A stretch of 28,741 nucleotides of DNA from Blastocatellia bacterium (lineage in GTDB: Bacteria > Acidobacteriota > Blastocatellia > Pyrinomonadales > Pyrinomonadaceae): NCBI GenBank assembly GCA_003487805.1, contig DNNE01000013.1:18183-46923 (forward strand), given 5' to 3'. The notes beneath the pieces are model-generated. The model saw only the letters and a list, made by a program, of their open reading frames with translations. It searched no databases and was not told the DNA's origin. The position numbers and the translations under genes are program-made. Positions 16,312 through 23,830 of this stretch are shown one piece after another. Each line of letters opens with the position of its first letter. Within the stretch, counting starts at the first letter, position 1.

Positions 16312-17769
16312 CTACTTGGTCTGGATAAGCTCTTCAGGCATCTCTTCCGGCAACTTAAGAATCTTTTCCCAGCCCGAGTTGTCTGCTCGCATCCTCGCGG
16401 TCAACTCATCGCGGACCTTCGTCAAGCCGGCGCTCAAACTGCGCGGGTAGTTGTGCAAATCGCTAAAACGATTCATTTGATCGGCGACAAATGCTTTCTG
16501 TTTTTCGATCGAAGGGATTGGTGAGTGCTGACCATTCTCCCAGAACGGTTCGACTAATCGCCTGACTGTGGCAGCTCCTGGAATTTCGATCTCTTCAACG
16601 TCTAATCCAGTCACGTCCGCAATGTAATTTCCTTGCGCGTCGATTCCGCGAAAGACCTGTAAGAATCCGGGCAGAGTTGTTTTGTCCACCGAGTTCGAAG
16701 CCTTTAGCGTCGGCAGTCCGTTGATGACGCAGGCTTTGAAAATTACGCCGGCAACATTTTTTACCTCGCTCGACAGCTTGGTTCCGATGCCGAAGCCGCT
16801 CACTTCGGGAAACTCGGCAACGATCTTCGTAACGCGTTCGACATTCAAATCTCCGGTAAGATTCGTGCGCAAATCGTGCAATCCATTGGCTTCAAAAAAC
16901 TCAAGACACCAACGGCCGAGTTCAGCCAGGTCGCCGGAATCAACGCGGAATCCTTTGAAGGCCTTACGCCGTCCTTCAGTAGAAGTTGCCGCCATCGCCG
17001 CGTGTACCGCGCCCATGTAAACGTCGACCGTATCCAGCAGCAGCGTCGTGCCGTTCGGATTCGCGTCGAGCCAGCGTTCGAAAGCAACTTGTTCGAAGTG
17101 CTTCGTCTGTCCCGTTCGCGGCTCGATTTCGGGTTCGTATAAATATTCGAGATAAGCCTGTTGCCAGTAGTGCGCGATGGTGCCGACCGCGGGAATGTCC
17201 AGACGATGCGCGGCCTCCATGTTCGACGTGTCGTTAAAGCCGCCGATGAAAGCGTAGGTCGCAATATCTACTGCGCGTTCGATGTCGCCGTTGCGCCGCA
17301 GCGAGAAATCAGACAGCCAGCGATCGCCGGCGGCCATCCGAAACTGCATCGCCGTGCTGGCGGTGGTCATGGGCAGATCAAAGGCGTGCTCAAATTTGAT
17401 CTCCTGTGCCTGGGTGAGGCCAAACTTTCCGGTGATGTCGGCAATCGGTTGCTGCGGGAACATGATCGTTCCCGGATGAACTGCACGAATGCTGCCGGCG
17501 AACTGAATGTCTTCGATCGCTTTGGCGAATCGCTGCAAGCCGCCGCGATCCTGCTCGAGAAAACGCAGCCGCGGCCGATCAATCTGACTGTCGACCAGCA
17601 AGCGTATCAATCGTTCATGACCGAGCACCGGCGCGAACGGCAGCTTGCGCTGCGTTACATAGAACGTCGCGACCATTTCGCTGAGGGGTTTGTCATGCAC
17701 GCGCGTCTCTTTCTTATAGGACGCGTCGGCCATGGCGGCGTGATAGCGATCGAAATTCAGGGTGCCCAT
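16312..17769 (-). CDS. pncB: Nicotinate phosphoribosyltransferase
   Basis: Converts nicotinate and PRPP (with ATP) to nicotinate mononucleotide, the committed step of the Preiss-Handler NAD route. The protein of about 485 residues shows the family landmarks in order: FYVTQRKLPF, HPGTIMFPQQPI, the central block YAFIGGFNDTSNMEAAHRLDIPAVGTIAHYWQQAY, LLLDTVDVYMG, the substrate-site FKGFRVDSGDLAELG, and FGIGTKLSSEVKNVAGVIFK. The frame opens at a TTG at 17817, but the ATG at 17769 (MGTLNFDRYH) fits better and has GGGAG some 15 bases upstream. The nicotinamidase gene that supplies its substrate is about 780 bp upstream on the same strand, with two small genes on the opposite strand between them. Confidence in function is high. 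Confidence 0.93.
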   Translation of the reverse strand: MGTLNFDRYHAAMADASYKKETRVHDKPLSEMVATFYVTQRKLPFAPVLGHERLIRLLVDSQIDRPRLRFLEQDRGGLQRFAKAIEDIQFAGSIRAVHPGTIMFPQQPIADITGKFGLTQAQEIKFEHAFDLPMTTASTAMQFRMAAGDRWLSDFSLRRNGDIERAVDIATYAFIGGFNDTSNMEAAHRLDIPAVGTIAHYWQQAYLEYLYEPEIEPRTGQTKHFEQVAFERWLDANPNGTTLLLDTVDVYMGAVHAAMAATSTEGRRKAFKGFRVDSGDLAELGRWCLEFFEANGLHDLRTNLTGDLNVERVTKIVAEFPEVSGFGIGTKLSSEVKNVAGVIFKACVINGLPTLKASNSVDKTTLPGFLQVFRGIDAQGNYIADVTGLDVEEIEIPGAATVRRLVEPFWENGQHSPIPSIEKQKAFVADQMNRFSDLHNYPRSLSAGLTKVRDELTARMRADNSGWEKILKLPEEMPEELIQTK

Positions 17770-17837
17770 TGACGAAGCATAATACTCCCGTGCCGCGGCT
17801 GGCCCAAAATGATTCAATTTAGTCTTTTCGCGGCAGG

Positions 17838-17930
17838 GGTTCGGTAGTATTCTTAGCGCAACCCCCTCCGAACCTGGGCCGGTGATGTCTCGAAGCCGGC
17901 AATAACTACGTCGCGGTTGTTGGTGCGACG
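17838..17930 (+). promoter_or_regulatory. Multi-hairpin leader between divergent pncB and the six-cysteine protein gene
   Basis: Three inverted repeats follow one another ahead of the small-protein gene: GGTTCGG/CCGAACC (17838-17844, 17868-17874), GCCGG/CCGGC (17878-17882, 17896-17900) and CGTCGC/GCGACG with a 10-base loop (17909-17914, 17925-17930). A GAGGAG Shine-Dalgarno follows at 17938-17943. It could be a structured 5' leader for the plus-strand gene or an operator region for the divergent pncB. I recognise no known riboswitch class. Confidence 0.4.
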
Positions 17931-17952
17931 GAAAACCGAGGAGATAGAGAGA

Positions 17953-18189
17953 ATGAAAAGGTCGAACTTTTGCTTGAGTCTAATCGCAGCTTTATTAATT
18001 TGTTTCGGAGCATTTGTTACTTCGAGCACCGCATCGGGCGCACCGCGCGCCAATCGCTGCAAGGATCGGTGTAATGACGTCTACCGTCGTCGCAAGGACG
18101 AATGCCGGTCATTGCGTCGATGGGAGAAACGCCAATGTGAAGATCGCGCGAAGAGCGCCCACGATGAATGCCGCCGGCGTTGCCGCTAG
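17953..18189 (+). CDS. Tiny exported six-cysteine helical protein, copy 1
   Basis: 78 residues: a signal peptide (MKRSNFCLSLIAALLICFGAFV, cleavage near ASGA-PR) and a mature part of about 48 residues, extremely rich in Arg, Lys, Asp and Glu. Cysteines at 36, 40, 51, 62, 73 and 77 give CX3C-X10-C-X10-C-X10-CX3C, a perfectly symmetrical spacing. The charged, proline-free segments between them look helical, so an antiparallel helical hairpin with three stacked disulfides is plausible (inference). The start is decided by GAGGAG at 17938, 9 bases before the ATG; the frame is open further upstream. Its paralogue follows after 55 bp. I recognise no described family. It could be a metal-, nucleic-acid- or envelope-binding peptide; the context beside NAD salvage genes gives no direct hint. 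Confidence 0.75.
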   Translation: MKRSNFCLSLIAALLICFGAFVTSSTASGAPRANRCKDRCNDVYRRRKDECRSLRRWEKRQCEDRAKSAHDECRRRCR

Positions 18190-18244
18190 ACGATCAAGAA
18201 ACCAGCTCTCCCCCATTTCAACTGAGTGGAAGGAGATACGATCA

Positions 18245-18478
18245 ATGAAAACCAGAATTGTTTCCTGCGTAGCGGCGTTATTGGTCTTTTGTTCGGGACT
18301 GTGGATCGCCGGTTCAAGTGTTTCGGCCGGTGGTGGCAACAGGTGCACTGATCACTGCGCTGACAGTTATCGAGTCAAGAAAGATGCCTGCAAGTTAATC
18401 CCGCTGAAGAATGAACGAAAGATTTGCGAGAGAAGAGCGAAGGAATCGAAAGACGATTGCAAGCATCGCTGCCGGTGA
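18245..18478 (+). CDS. Tiny exported six-cysteine helical protein, copy 2
   Basis: 77 residues, paralogue of the preceding gene. Signal peptide MKTRIVSCVAALLVFCSGLW with cleavage near VSA-GG, then a mature part with cysteines at 34, 38, 49, 61, 72 and 76: CX3C-X10-C-X11-C-X10-CX3C. Compared with copy 1 the middle gap has one extra residue and a proline (KLIPLKNERKI), which fits a turn between two helices. Outside the cysteines only charge character and a few positions (NRC, KD, ERRAK/EDRAK, HRCR/RRCR) are kept, so the pair diverged under selection for the cysteine frame. The Shine-Dalgarno AAGGAG at 18230-18235 is strong and sets the start. It ends 7 bp before a long palindrome that may terminate transcription. 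Confidence 0.75.
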   Translation: MKTRIVSCVAALLVFCSGLWIAGSSVSAGGGNRCTDHCADSYRVKKDACKLIPLKNERKICERRAKESKDDCKHRCR

Positions 18479-18485
18479 CGAGGAC

Positions 18486-18557
18486 GCGGGGCATTAGCCC
18501 GACCGTGAGGGAGGGCTCTGATCGGAGCCCTTGCTTACGCGCGGGCTAATGCCCCGC
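18486..18557. repeat. Long palindrome between convergent genes, overlapping the pncA stop
   Basis: Perfect 16-bp arms GCGGGGCATTAGCCCG (18486-18501) and CGGGCTAATGCCCCGC (18542-18557), with an inner stem AGGGCTC/GAGCCCT (18512-18531). It lies between the small-protein gene (+) and pncA (-), and could serve as a bidirectional terminator. The right arm contains the pncA stop codon. The core GGGCATTAGCCCG resembles the GGGCAGTAGCCCG core at 10025-10037. Confidence 0.8.
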
Positions 18558-19130
18558 AGCCTTAGCTTCATCTCCCACAATCTCCGCGCCGGCTTGTCGC
18601 ATCTCTTCGACTGCTTTCGCACCGTCGTCCGGCTTTACGTTCACCGGGCGCATCGCGTCGGCAAGTGCTTTGGCTTCGAATCCCTCGCGCACCGCGTCGA
18701 GTACTGTTTGCTTCACGCAGTAATCAGTCGCCAGTCCGCCTACCCATACTTCTTTCACGCCTTTGGCGCGCAAAAGTTTGCCGAGGTTTGTACCATCAAA
18801 GCCTGAATAACCATCGGCGCTTTCATCGATCCCTTTCGAGATCGTTGTTATGCGTGGATCATCAAGCAGGTCAGCGTGAAACTCTGCGCCCGTGGTGTCT
18901 TGCACACAATGAACCGGCCAGGTCCCGCCGTAAACCTGAAAATGTTTTGTCTTTGCCGGATGCCAGTCCCGCGTTTTGTACACAGGTTCTCCGCGATCAA
19001 GGAAATCCTTCATGAGTTTATTCAAGGGCGCAACGACTTCATCACCCTGCGCGACGGCCAGCGAGCCGCCCGGACAAAAATCATTCTGCACATCGACGAC
19101 AATGAGCGCTTTCTTTTTACTGTCTGGCAT
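18546..19130 (-). CDS. pncA: Nicotinamidase
   Basis: Hydrolyses nicotinamide to nicotinate and ammonia, the first step of the deamidating NAD salvage route in the cytoplasm. A 194-residue isochorismatase-fold protein with the full catalytic triad: D13 (LIVVDVQNDFCPGGSL), K99 (TISKGIDE) and C138 (GLATDYCVKQTVLDA). The metal-site residues are D55, H57 (RDWHPA) and H74 (WPVHCV). The length is normal; the ATG at 19130 follows GGGGTGAT. The last few codons (KAAGH) and the TAG stop come from, or lie next to, a palindromic repeat, so the extreme C-terminus is repeat-derived. The downstream enzyme of the pathway, pncB, is on the same strand beyond the two small six-cysteine genes. Confidence 0.95.
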   Translation of the reverse strand: MPDSKKKALIVVDVQNDFCPGGSLAVAQGDEVVAPLNKLMKDFLDRGEPVYKTRDWHPAKTKHFQVYGGTWPVHCVQDTTGAEFHADLLDDPRITTISKGIDESADGYSGFDGTNLGKLLRAKGVKEVWVGGLATDYCVKQTVLDAVREGFEAKALADAMRPVNVKPDDGAKAVEEMRQAGAEIVGDEAKAAGH

Positions 19131-19146
19131 AAATCACCCCAATAGA

Positions 19147-19199
19147 GTTTAGAGTCGGGCTACTGCCCGACCAAAGCGGGCGGTAGCCCGCTTCTAAAC
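19147..19199. repeat. Palindromic element, second copy of the GTTTAGAG family
   Basis: Imperfect 23-base arms (19147-19169 and 19177-19199), starting GTTTAGAG and containing CGGGCTACTGCCCG, around a 7-base loop. It is closely related to 9979-10047, including the GTTTAGA ends. Here it sits between divergent genes (pncA and the Asp-box protein), so it is not simply a terminator. Confidence 0.75.
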
Positions 19200-19259
19200 G
19201 ATTTTCGATATTAGATTAGCGCTGCGCCGAATTCGCTGCAAAGGCGCGCAGAATTCTTA

Positions 19260-19288
19260 TTGACTTTGTGGGTGATTCTCGATAAGAA
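19260..19288 (+). promoter_or_regulatory. Possible sigma-70-type promoter of the Asp-box protein gene
   Basis: TTGACT (19260-19265) is followed after 17 bases by TAAGAA (19283-19288), about 80 bases before the start codon. The -35 is good, the -10 weak; this is a guess from consensus only. Confidence 0.25.
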
Positions 19289-19370
19289 GCATCCCGCGAG
19301 ATCGCTTCTGCTGTATCAATAGACACACTCGTCGAAACACTTGCAGTTCGTCTTCCCTGGAGGTTCCGAA

Positions 19371-22300
19371 ATGATTAGACGCTCGTCGCTCCGAATACTA
19401 TCGGTTTCCGTTTTCATTCTTTTAGTAACTGTGGTCGCGCTCGTTCAGGCGCAGCAACCAAACGCCGAAGCAATGCGGTGGCGCTACATCGGGCCCGTGG
19501 GAAACCGCACGACTTCAATCGTGGGTGTGCCCGGCCAGCCTTATGTTTATTACGCCGGCTCAGCATCAGGCGGCATTTTCAAAACAACGGATGGTGGCAT
19601 TCATTGGGAAGCGATCTTCGATGGTCAACCTGTTTCGTCAATCGGCTCTTTGGCGATTGCGCCATCGGATCCAAACGTGGTTTGGGCGGGAACCGGCGAA
19701 GCATGGATTCGCAGTCACATCTCGGTGGGCCAGGGAATTTATAAATCGGGCGATGCGGGCAAGACCTGGAAGTTGATGGGTCTGGAAAAGACCGGACGCA
19801 TTGGACACCTCGTGGTCGATCCAAAGAATCCGGACATCGTGATGGCGTGCGCGCTCGGTCACGCTTACGGCCCGCAGCAGGAGCGCGGCGTGTTTCGCAC
19901 CACTGACGGTGGCGCACATTGGGACCGTGTGCTGTTCACGGATGAGAACTCTGGTTGTTCAGACATCGTGATGGATCAGAGCAATCCGCGAACCCTTTTC
20001 GCCGGCATGTGGCAGTTTGAGATTCATACCTGGGGCAGAGAGAGCGGTGGGCCGGGCAGCGGTCTCTACGTGTCGCATGATGAGGGAGCAACGTGGAAGA
20101 AGATCGCCGGCCATGGATTGCCCACGCGCATGACGGGCAAGTATGCGCTGGCGATCTCGCGTTCAAATCCGAATCGAATCTTCGCGATGATCGAAACAGG
20201 TGACGGCGTTCCTTATAAAGGGCAGGAGACGGACCGCGGAAAGCTCTGGCGCTCGGACGATGGGGGAGAGAATTGGCGGCTCGTCAGTTACGACCGCGGC
20301 ATGGGCGGGCGCACGCATTACTACTTCCGGCTCGAAGTCTCGCCGGACAATGAAAACCAGGTCCACTTTCTGACGAATCCGTACTCGTACTCTCTTGATG
20401 GCGGTGAAACGATCGCGCGCGGCCCAGGCGGCGGTGGTGGTGGTGGGTTTGGCGGCAGCAGTCCCGGTGGTGACAATCACGACATCTGGATCGATCCAAC
20501 CGATGGAAACCGCATGGCCGTCGCCAACGATTCGGGCGTCAGTCTCACAGTGAATCGCGGCCGCACCTGGCAGAGGATTCAACTGCCGAACGGCCAGCTT
20601 TATCACGTCACGACTGATAATCAGATTCCTTATTACGTCTACGGCAATCGTCAGGATGGTCCATCGTATCGCGGGCCCAGTCGGACGGGCGGCGGTGGCG
20701 GCTTCGGTGGCGGCATCATTCCGCGCAGCGCATGGATCAACGTCGCCGGGGGCGAGAGCGGATGGTCCACACCTGATCCGGTCGATAACAATATCATCTG
20801 GTCCAGCGCGTCAGGATCGGGCAGCGTCGGTGGCATCGTCGAGGTTTACAACATTAAGACGGGCCAGGCGCGCAACGTCGAAGTGTGGCCCGACAATGCG
20901 AGTGGCAACGTCGCAGCTGACTTGAAATATCGTTTCATATGGACCATGCCGCTGACGATCTCGCCGCACGATCACAATAAGGTTTATGTCGGCAGTCAGT
21001 TCGTTCATCAGACGACCGACGGCGGCAACAGTTGGCAAGTGATAAGTCCTGATCTGACTTTGAATGATAAGAGCCGTCAGGGATTTTCAGGCGGTTTGAC
21101 GGGAGACAACATCGGCGTGGAATACGCGGGCGTGGTGTTCGCGATTGCTGAATCTCCCAAAGAAGCGGGCGTGATTTGGGCCGGCACCAACGACGGCCTC
21201 GTGCAAATCACCCGCGATGGCGGAAAGAATTGGACCAACGTCACGAAGAACATTCCTAACATGCTGTCCTGGGGAACCATCAGCAATATCGAAGCTTCGC
21301 GATACAACGCGGGCACTGCCTACTTCACTGTCGATGGCCATCAGGTCAACAACCGTGACCCGTGGATTTACAAGACTACAGATTACGGGAAGACGTGGAA
21401 GATGATCACGAACGGCATTCCGAAATCGATGTTGAGCTACGCGCACTGCGTACGCGAAGATCCGGTGCGTCAGGGCCTGTTGTATGTTGGCACTGAGAAC
21501 GGCATCTATGTTTCTTACGATGATGGTGCGAACTGGCAGCCGCTACAGATGAACCTGCCACACGCTCCGGTTTATTGGATCACCGTGCAGGAGCATTTCA
21601 ACGATCTCGTAATCTCGACGTATGGCCGGGGCTTTTGGATTCTCGACGACATCACTCCGATTCAGCAGATGACCGCTGAGGTGATGAACTCGAACGCGCA
21701 CCTGTTTCCAATTCATCCGACGTATCGCCTGCGCGGAATCACAGTGCCCTATGCTTCCGGTGACGATCCAACCACCGGGCAGAATCCGCCGTACGGCGCC
21801 TCAATCAATTACTTTCTGAAGTCGGCGGCGCGCGGGGTTTCAATCAAGATTACCGACGCGCAAGGTCAGACAATTCAGACTATTCGCGGGTCCGGGAATG
21901 CCGGCATGAATCGCGTCTGGTGGAACCTGCGCAACGAACAATCGAAAGAAGTTCGCCTGCGTACGACGCCACAGTACGCTTCAGACATTCGACTTAACGC
22001 TGAAGGCTGGCGACCGTTACCGGAAGGCGGACGCATGAACATGCTGATGCCGCCGGGGACCTACACCGTGAAACTGACCGTCGATGGGCAGGATTACAGC
22101 CAGACGCTGACTGTGCTGAAAGATCCGAACGCAGGCGGCAGCGATGCTGACATTCAAAAGCAGACAGCCATGTTGGTGGACCTGCGCAAGGATTTGGAAT
22201 CAGCCGCCGACATGACCAATCAGATCGAAATCATTCGCGCGCAGCTTAGCAATCTGGGTCAGTTAGTTCGCGACGCATCTGTGAAAACAGCCGGAGTCGA

Positions 22301-22601
22301 TTTGGAAAAGAAGCTGACAGACATCGAAGACAATTTGATTCAGCGCAAGTACAGTGGCCAGGGTCAGGACACCACCCGTTTCCCCACTGAACTAATCGGC
22401 AAGCTTACCTATCTTGCGGGAGATGTTGCGGGCGGCGACTATCCACCGAACATGCAGGAGCAGGAAGTGAAGACGATGTTCGAAGCGCAGCTCGCGTCAT
22501 TGCGGAAGCGGCTCGATGACCTTGTGAGCGGCGATTTGAATAATTTTAATCGCATGCTGCGCGATAAAAACATCGGGAACGTGATTGCGAGCGGGCAATG
22601 A
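19371..22601 (+). CDS. Exported Asp-box (sortilin/VPS10-like) beta-propeller protein
   Basis: 1076 residues from the ATG at 19371, which follows TGGAGG by 8 bases; the frame also opens at TTG 19341. Signal peptide MIRRSSLRILSVSVFILLVTVVALVQA-QQ. About ten Asp-box repeats (S/T-x-D-x-G-x-x-W) are visible between about residues 55 and 730, for example TTDGGIHW, SGDAGKTW, TTDGGAHW, SHDEGATW, SDDGGENW, TTDGGNSW, TRDGGKNW, TTDYGKTW and SYDDGANW, which predicts two stacked propellers. Two poly-glycine inserts (near PGGGGGGGFGG and TGGGGGFGGG) interrupt them. A beta-sandwich-like segment and a helical tail (LVDLRKDLESAADMTNQIEII) follow. Proteins of this build are often labelled glycosyl hydrolase, but no glycosidase active site is evident; ligand binding in the periplasm or outside is more likely. 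Its stop overlaps the start of the next gene. Confidence 0.85.
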   Translation: MIRRSSLRILSVSVFILLVTVVALVQAQQPNAEAMRWRYIGPVGNRTTSIVGVPGQPYVYYAGSASGGIFKTTDGGIHWEAIFDGQPVSSIGSLAIAPSDPNVVWAGTGEAWIRSHISVGQGIYKSGDAGKTWKLMGLEKTGRIGHLVVDPKNPDIVMACALGHAYGPQQERGVFRTTDGGAHWDRVLFTDENSGCSDIVMDQSNPRTLFAGMWQFEIHTWGRESGGPGSGLYVSHDEGATWKKIAGHGLPTRMTGKYALAISRSNPNRIFAMIETGDGVPYKGQETDRGKLWRSDDGGENWRLVSYDRGMGGRTHYYFRLEVSPDNENQVHFLTNPYSYSLDGGETIARGPGGGGGGGFGGSSPGGDNHDIWIDPTDGNRMAVANDSGVSLTVNRGRTWQRIQLPNGQLYHVTTDNQIPYYVYGNRQDGPSYRGPSRTGGGGGFGGGIIPRSAWINVAGGESGWSTPDPVDNNIIWSSASGSGSVGGIVEVYNIKTGQARNVEVWPDNASGNVAADLKYRFIWTMPLTISPHDHNKVYVGSQFVHQTTDGGNSWQVISPDLTLNDKSRQGFSGGLTGDNIGVEYAGVVFAIAESPKEAGVIWAGTNDGLVQITRDGGKNWTNVTKNIPNMLSWGTISNIEASRYNAGTAYFTVDGHQVNNRDPWIYKTTDYGKTWKMITNGIPKSMLSYAHCVREDPVRQGLLYVGTENGIYVSYDDGANWQPLQMNLPHAPVYWITVQEHFNDLVISTYGRGFWILDDITPIQQMTAEVMNSNAHLFPIHPTYRLRGITVPYASGDDPTTGQNPPYGASINYFLKSAARGVSIKITDAQGQTIQTIRGSGNAGMNRVWWNLRNEQSKEVRLRTTPQYASDIRLNAEGWRPLPEGGRMNMLMPPGTYTVKLTVDGQDYSQTLTVLKDPNAGGSDADIQKQTAMLVDLRKDLESAADMTNQIEIIRAQLSNLGQLVRDASVKTAGVDLEKKLTDIEDNLIQRKYSGQGQDTTRFPTELIGKLTYLAGDVAGGDYPPNMQEQEVKTMFEAQLASLRKRLDDLVSGDLNNFNRMLRDKNIGNVIASGQ

Positions 22602-23761
22602 AGAGGATCGGCAAAACATATCGGCCTTTTGTTTGCTTATGGTTGATCCTGGTCATTGGCGGTTTCGCGCTGGGTCAAAAACCCACGCCGCCAACTGATT
22701 CTTCGCCGAGCGTACTGGGAACCTGGGAGGGCACGCTTGATGCCGCCAAGTTAAGACTGGTGCTTCACATCGAGTCTCAGAAGGATGGTGTGTTAACCGG
22801 GAGGCTTGACAGTCCTGATCAGGGAGCGACGGATCTGCCACTCGACTCGGTCTCGCTTGCCGGCGGCACTTTTCGTTTCGAGATGAAATCGCTGGGCGCG
22901 ATGTATGAAGGCAAGCTGGCGAGCGATGGCGATCAGCTCACAGGCAAATTCCTGCAGGGTGGCAAGGCTTTCCCGCTAAGTTTCAAACGCACGGGCCGCG
23001 CTGCGACCAAAAGCGTTTTGACACCGCAGAAACTCGATGCCGGCGGTCACTCCCTCAACATGTTAATCGGCGGAGAAGGATCACCGACGGTGATCTTCGA
23101 AGCCGGGTTCGGCGCCGGTCTTACCTCGTGGGCCACCGTGCAAAGCAACACGGCAAAGGTCGCGCGAACCGTCTCGTACGATCGCGCTGGACTTGGACAA
23201 TCTGAGCCCGGACCAAAACCTCGCGCGGCGAAACAGATCGCGGCGGAACTTCATACGGCTCTGCAGAAAGCGGGCATTGCTCCGCCTTATGTTCTGGTCG
23301 GACATTCTTTCGGCGGAATCTACGCGCGGGTCTTCGCCGATATGTATCCGAAGGAAGTTGCCGGGATGGTTCTTATTGATCCATCACAGGAAGCGTTCGA
23401 CGACTGGACTAAAGCGCACCATGAAGCTCAGCGCGCTGCTCTCGACGAACAGATTGCCAAAGCGCCGCAGGGTGTCCGCGACGAGTCTGCGGAAGTAAAC
23501 GCATCGTATGCTCAGGCGCGCTCCACGAAAGTGCCGGCGGGTATTCCCGTGATTCTCCTCACCGCCATGAAGGACGACACCATGCCCGCCGAGGTAAGAA
23601 AGGTCTGGTTGCAAATGCATGAAGATTGGATCACCAAAGTGCCGGGCGGTAAACATATCCCAGTAGAAAACAGTGGCCATTTTATACAGGCCGAACAACC
23701 GCAGGTCGTGCTTGATGCCATTAAGCAAGTTGTAGATCAAGCGCGTCGTAAAACTCCCTGA
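22598..23761 (+). CDS. Exported alpha/beta hydrolase with N-terminal beta domain
   Basis: 387 residues starting in an ATGA overlap with the Asp-box gene, so the two are translationally coupled. A signal peptide (FVCLWLILVIGGFALG-QK) is followed by a small beta domain (about 40-132: LGTWEGTLDAAKLRLVLHIESQ...GKFLQGGKAFPLSFKR), often seen ahead of secreted hydrolases in this phylum. The alpha/beta hydrolase core starts near 150. The nucleophile is S237 in the elbow LVGHSFGGIYAR, the oxyanion region is EAGFGAG, the probable acid is D326 or D327 (LLTAMKDDTMP) and the histidine is H361 (ENSGHFIQAEQP). An esterase or lipase-like activity in the periplasm is expected; the substrate is unknown. Pairing with a ligand-binding propeller suggests a joint extracytoplasmic task. 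Confidence 0.88.
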   Translation: MKRIGKTYRPFVCLWLILVIGGFALGQKPTPPTDSSPSVLGTWEGTLDAAKLRLVLHIESQKDGVLTGRLDSPDQGATDLPLDSVSLAGGTFRFEMKSLGAMYEGKLASDGDQLTGKFLQGGKAFPLSFKRTGRAATKSVLTPQKLDAGGHSLNMLIGGEGSPTVIFEAGFGAGLTSWATVQSNTAKVARTVSYDRAGLGQSEPGPKPRAAKQIAAELHTALQKAGIAPPYVLVGHSFGGIYARVFADMYPKEVAGMVLIDPSQEAFDDWTKAHHEAQRAALDEQIAKAPQGVRDESAEVNASYAQARSTKVPAGIPVILLTAMKDDTMPAEVRKVWLQMHEDWITKVPGGKHIPVENSGHFIQAEQPQVVLDAIKQVVDQARRKTP

Positions 23762-23830
23762 GCTGATGATGCCACCGCTCAGTCAAAGCAATGATCGCTT
23801 AATCAAGCGCGGGCCGTGTAAATTAGAAGA

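Noticed and set aside
15989..16450. Plus-strand frame opposite the pncB 3' end and the exported protein
   Set aside because: It is a shadow of two better-supported minus-strand genes and has no start signal or domain.
17770..17952. NAD+ riboswitch upstream of pncB
   Set aside because: The minus strand has CCAACAACCGCG, loosely like the conserved CAACAACCCC of that class, but the remaining conserved parts and their spacing are not there.
19371..22601. Sialidase or other glycoside hydrolase
   Set aside because: Asp-boxes are structural; no arginine triad or acid pair typical of a sialidase could be placed.
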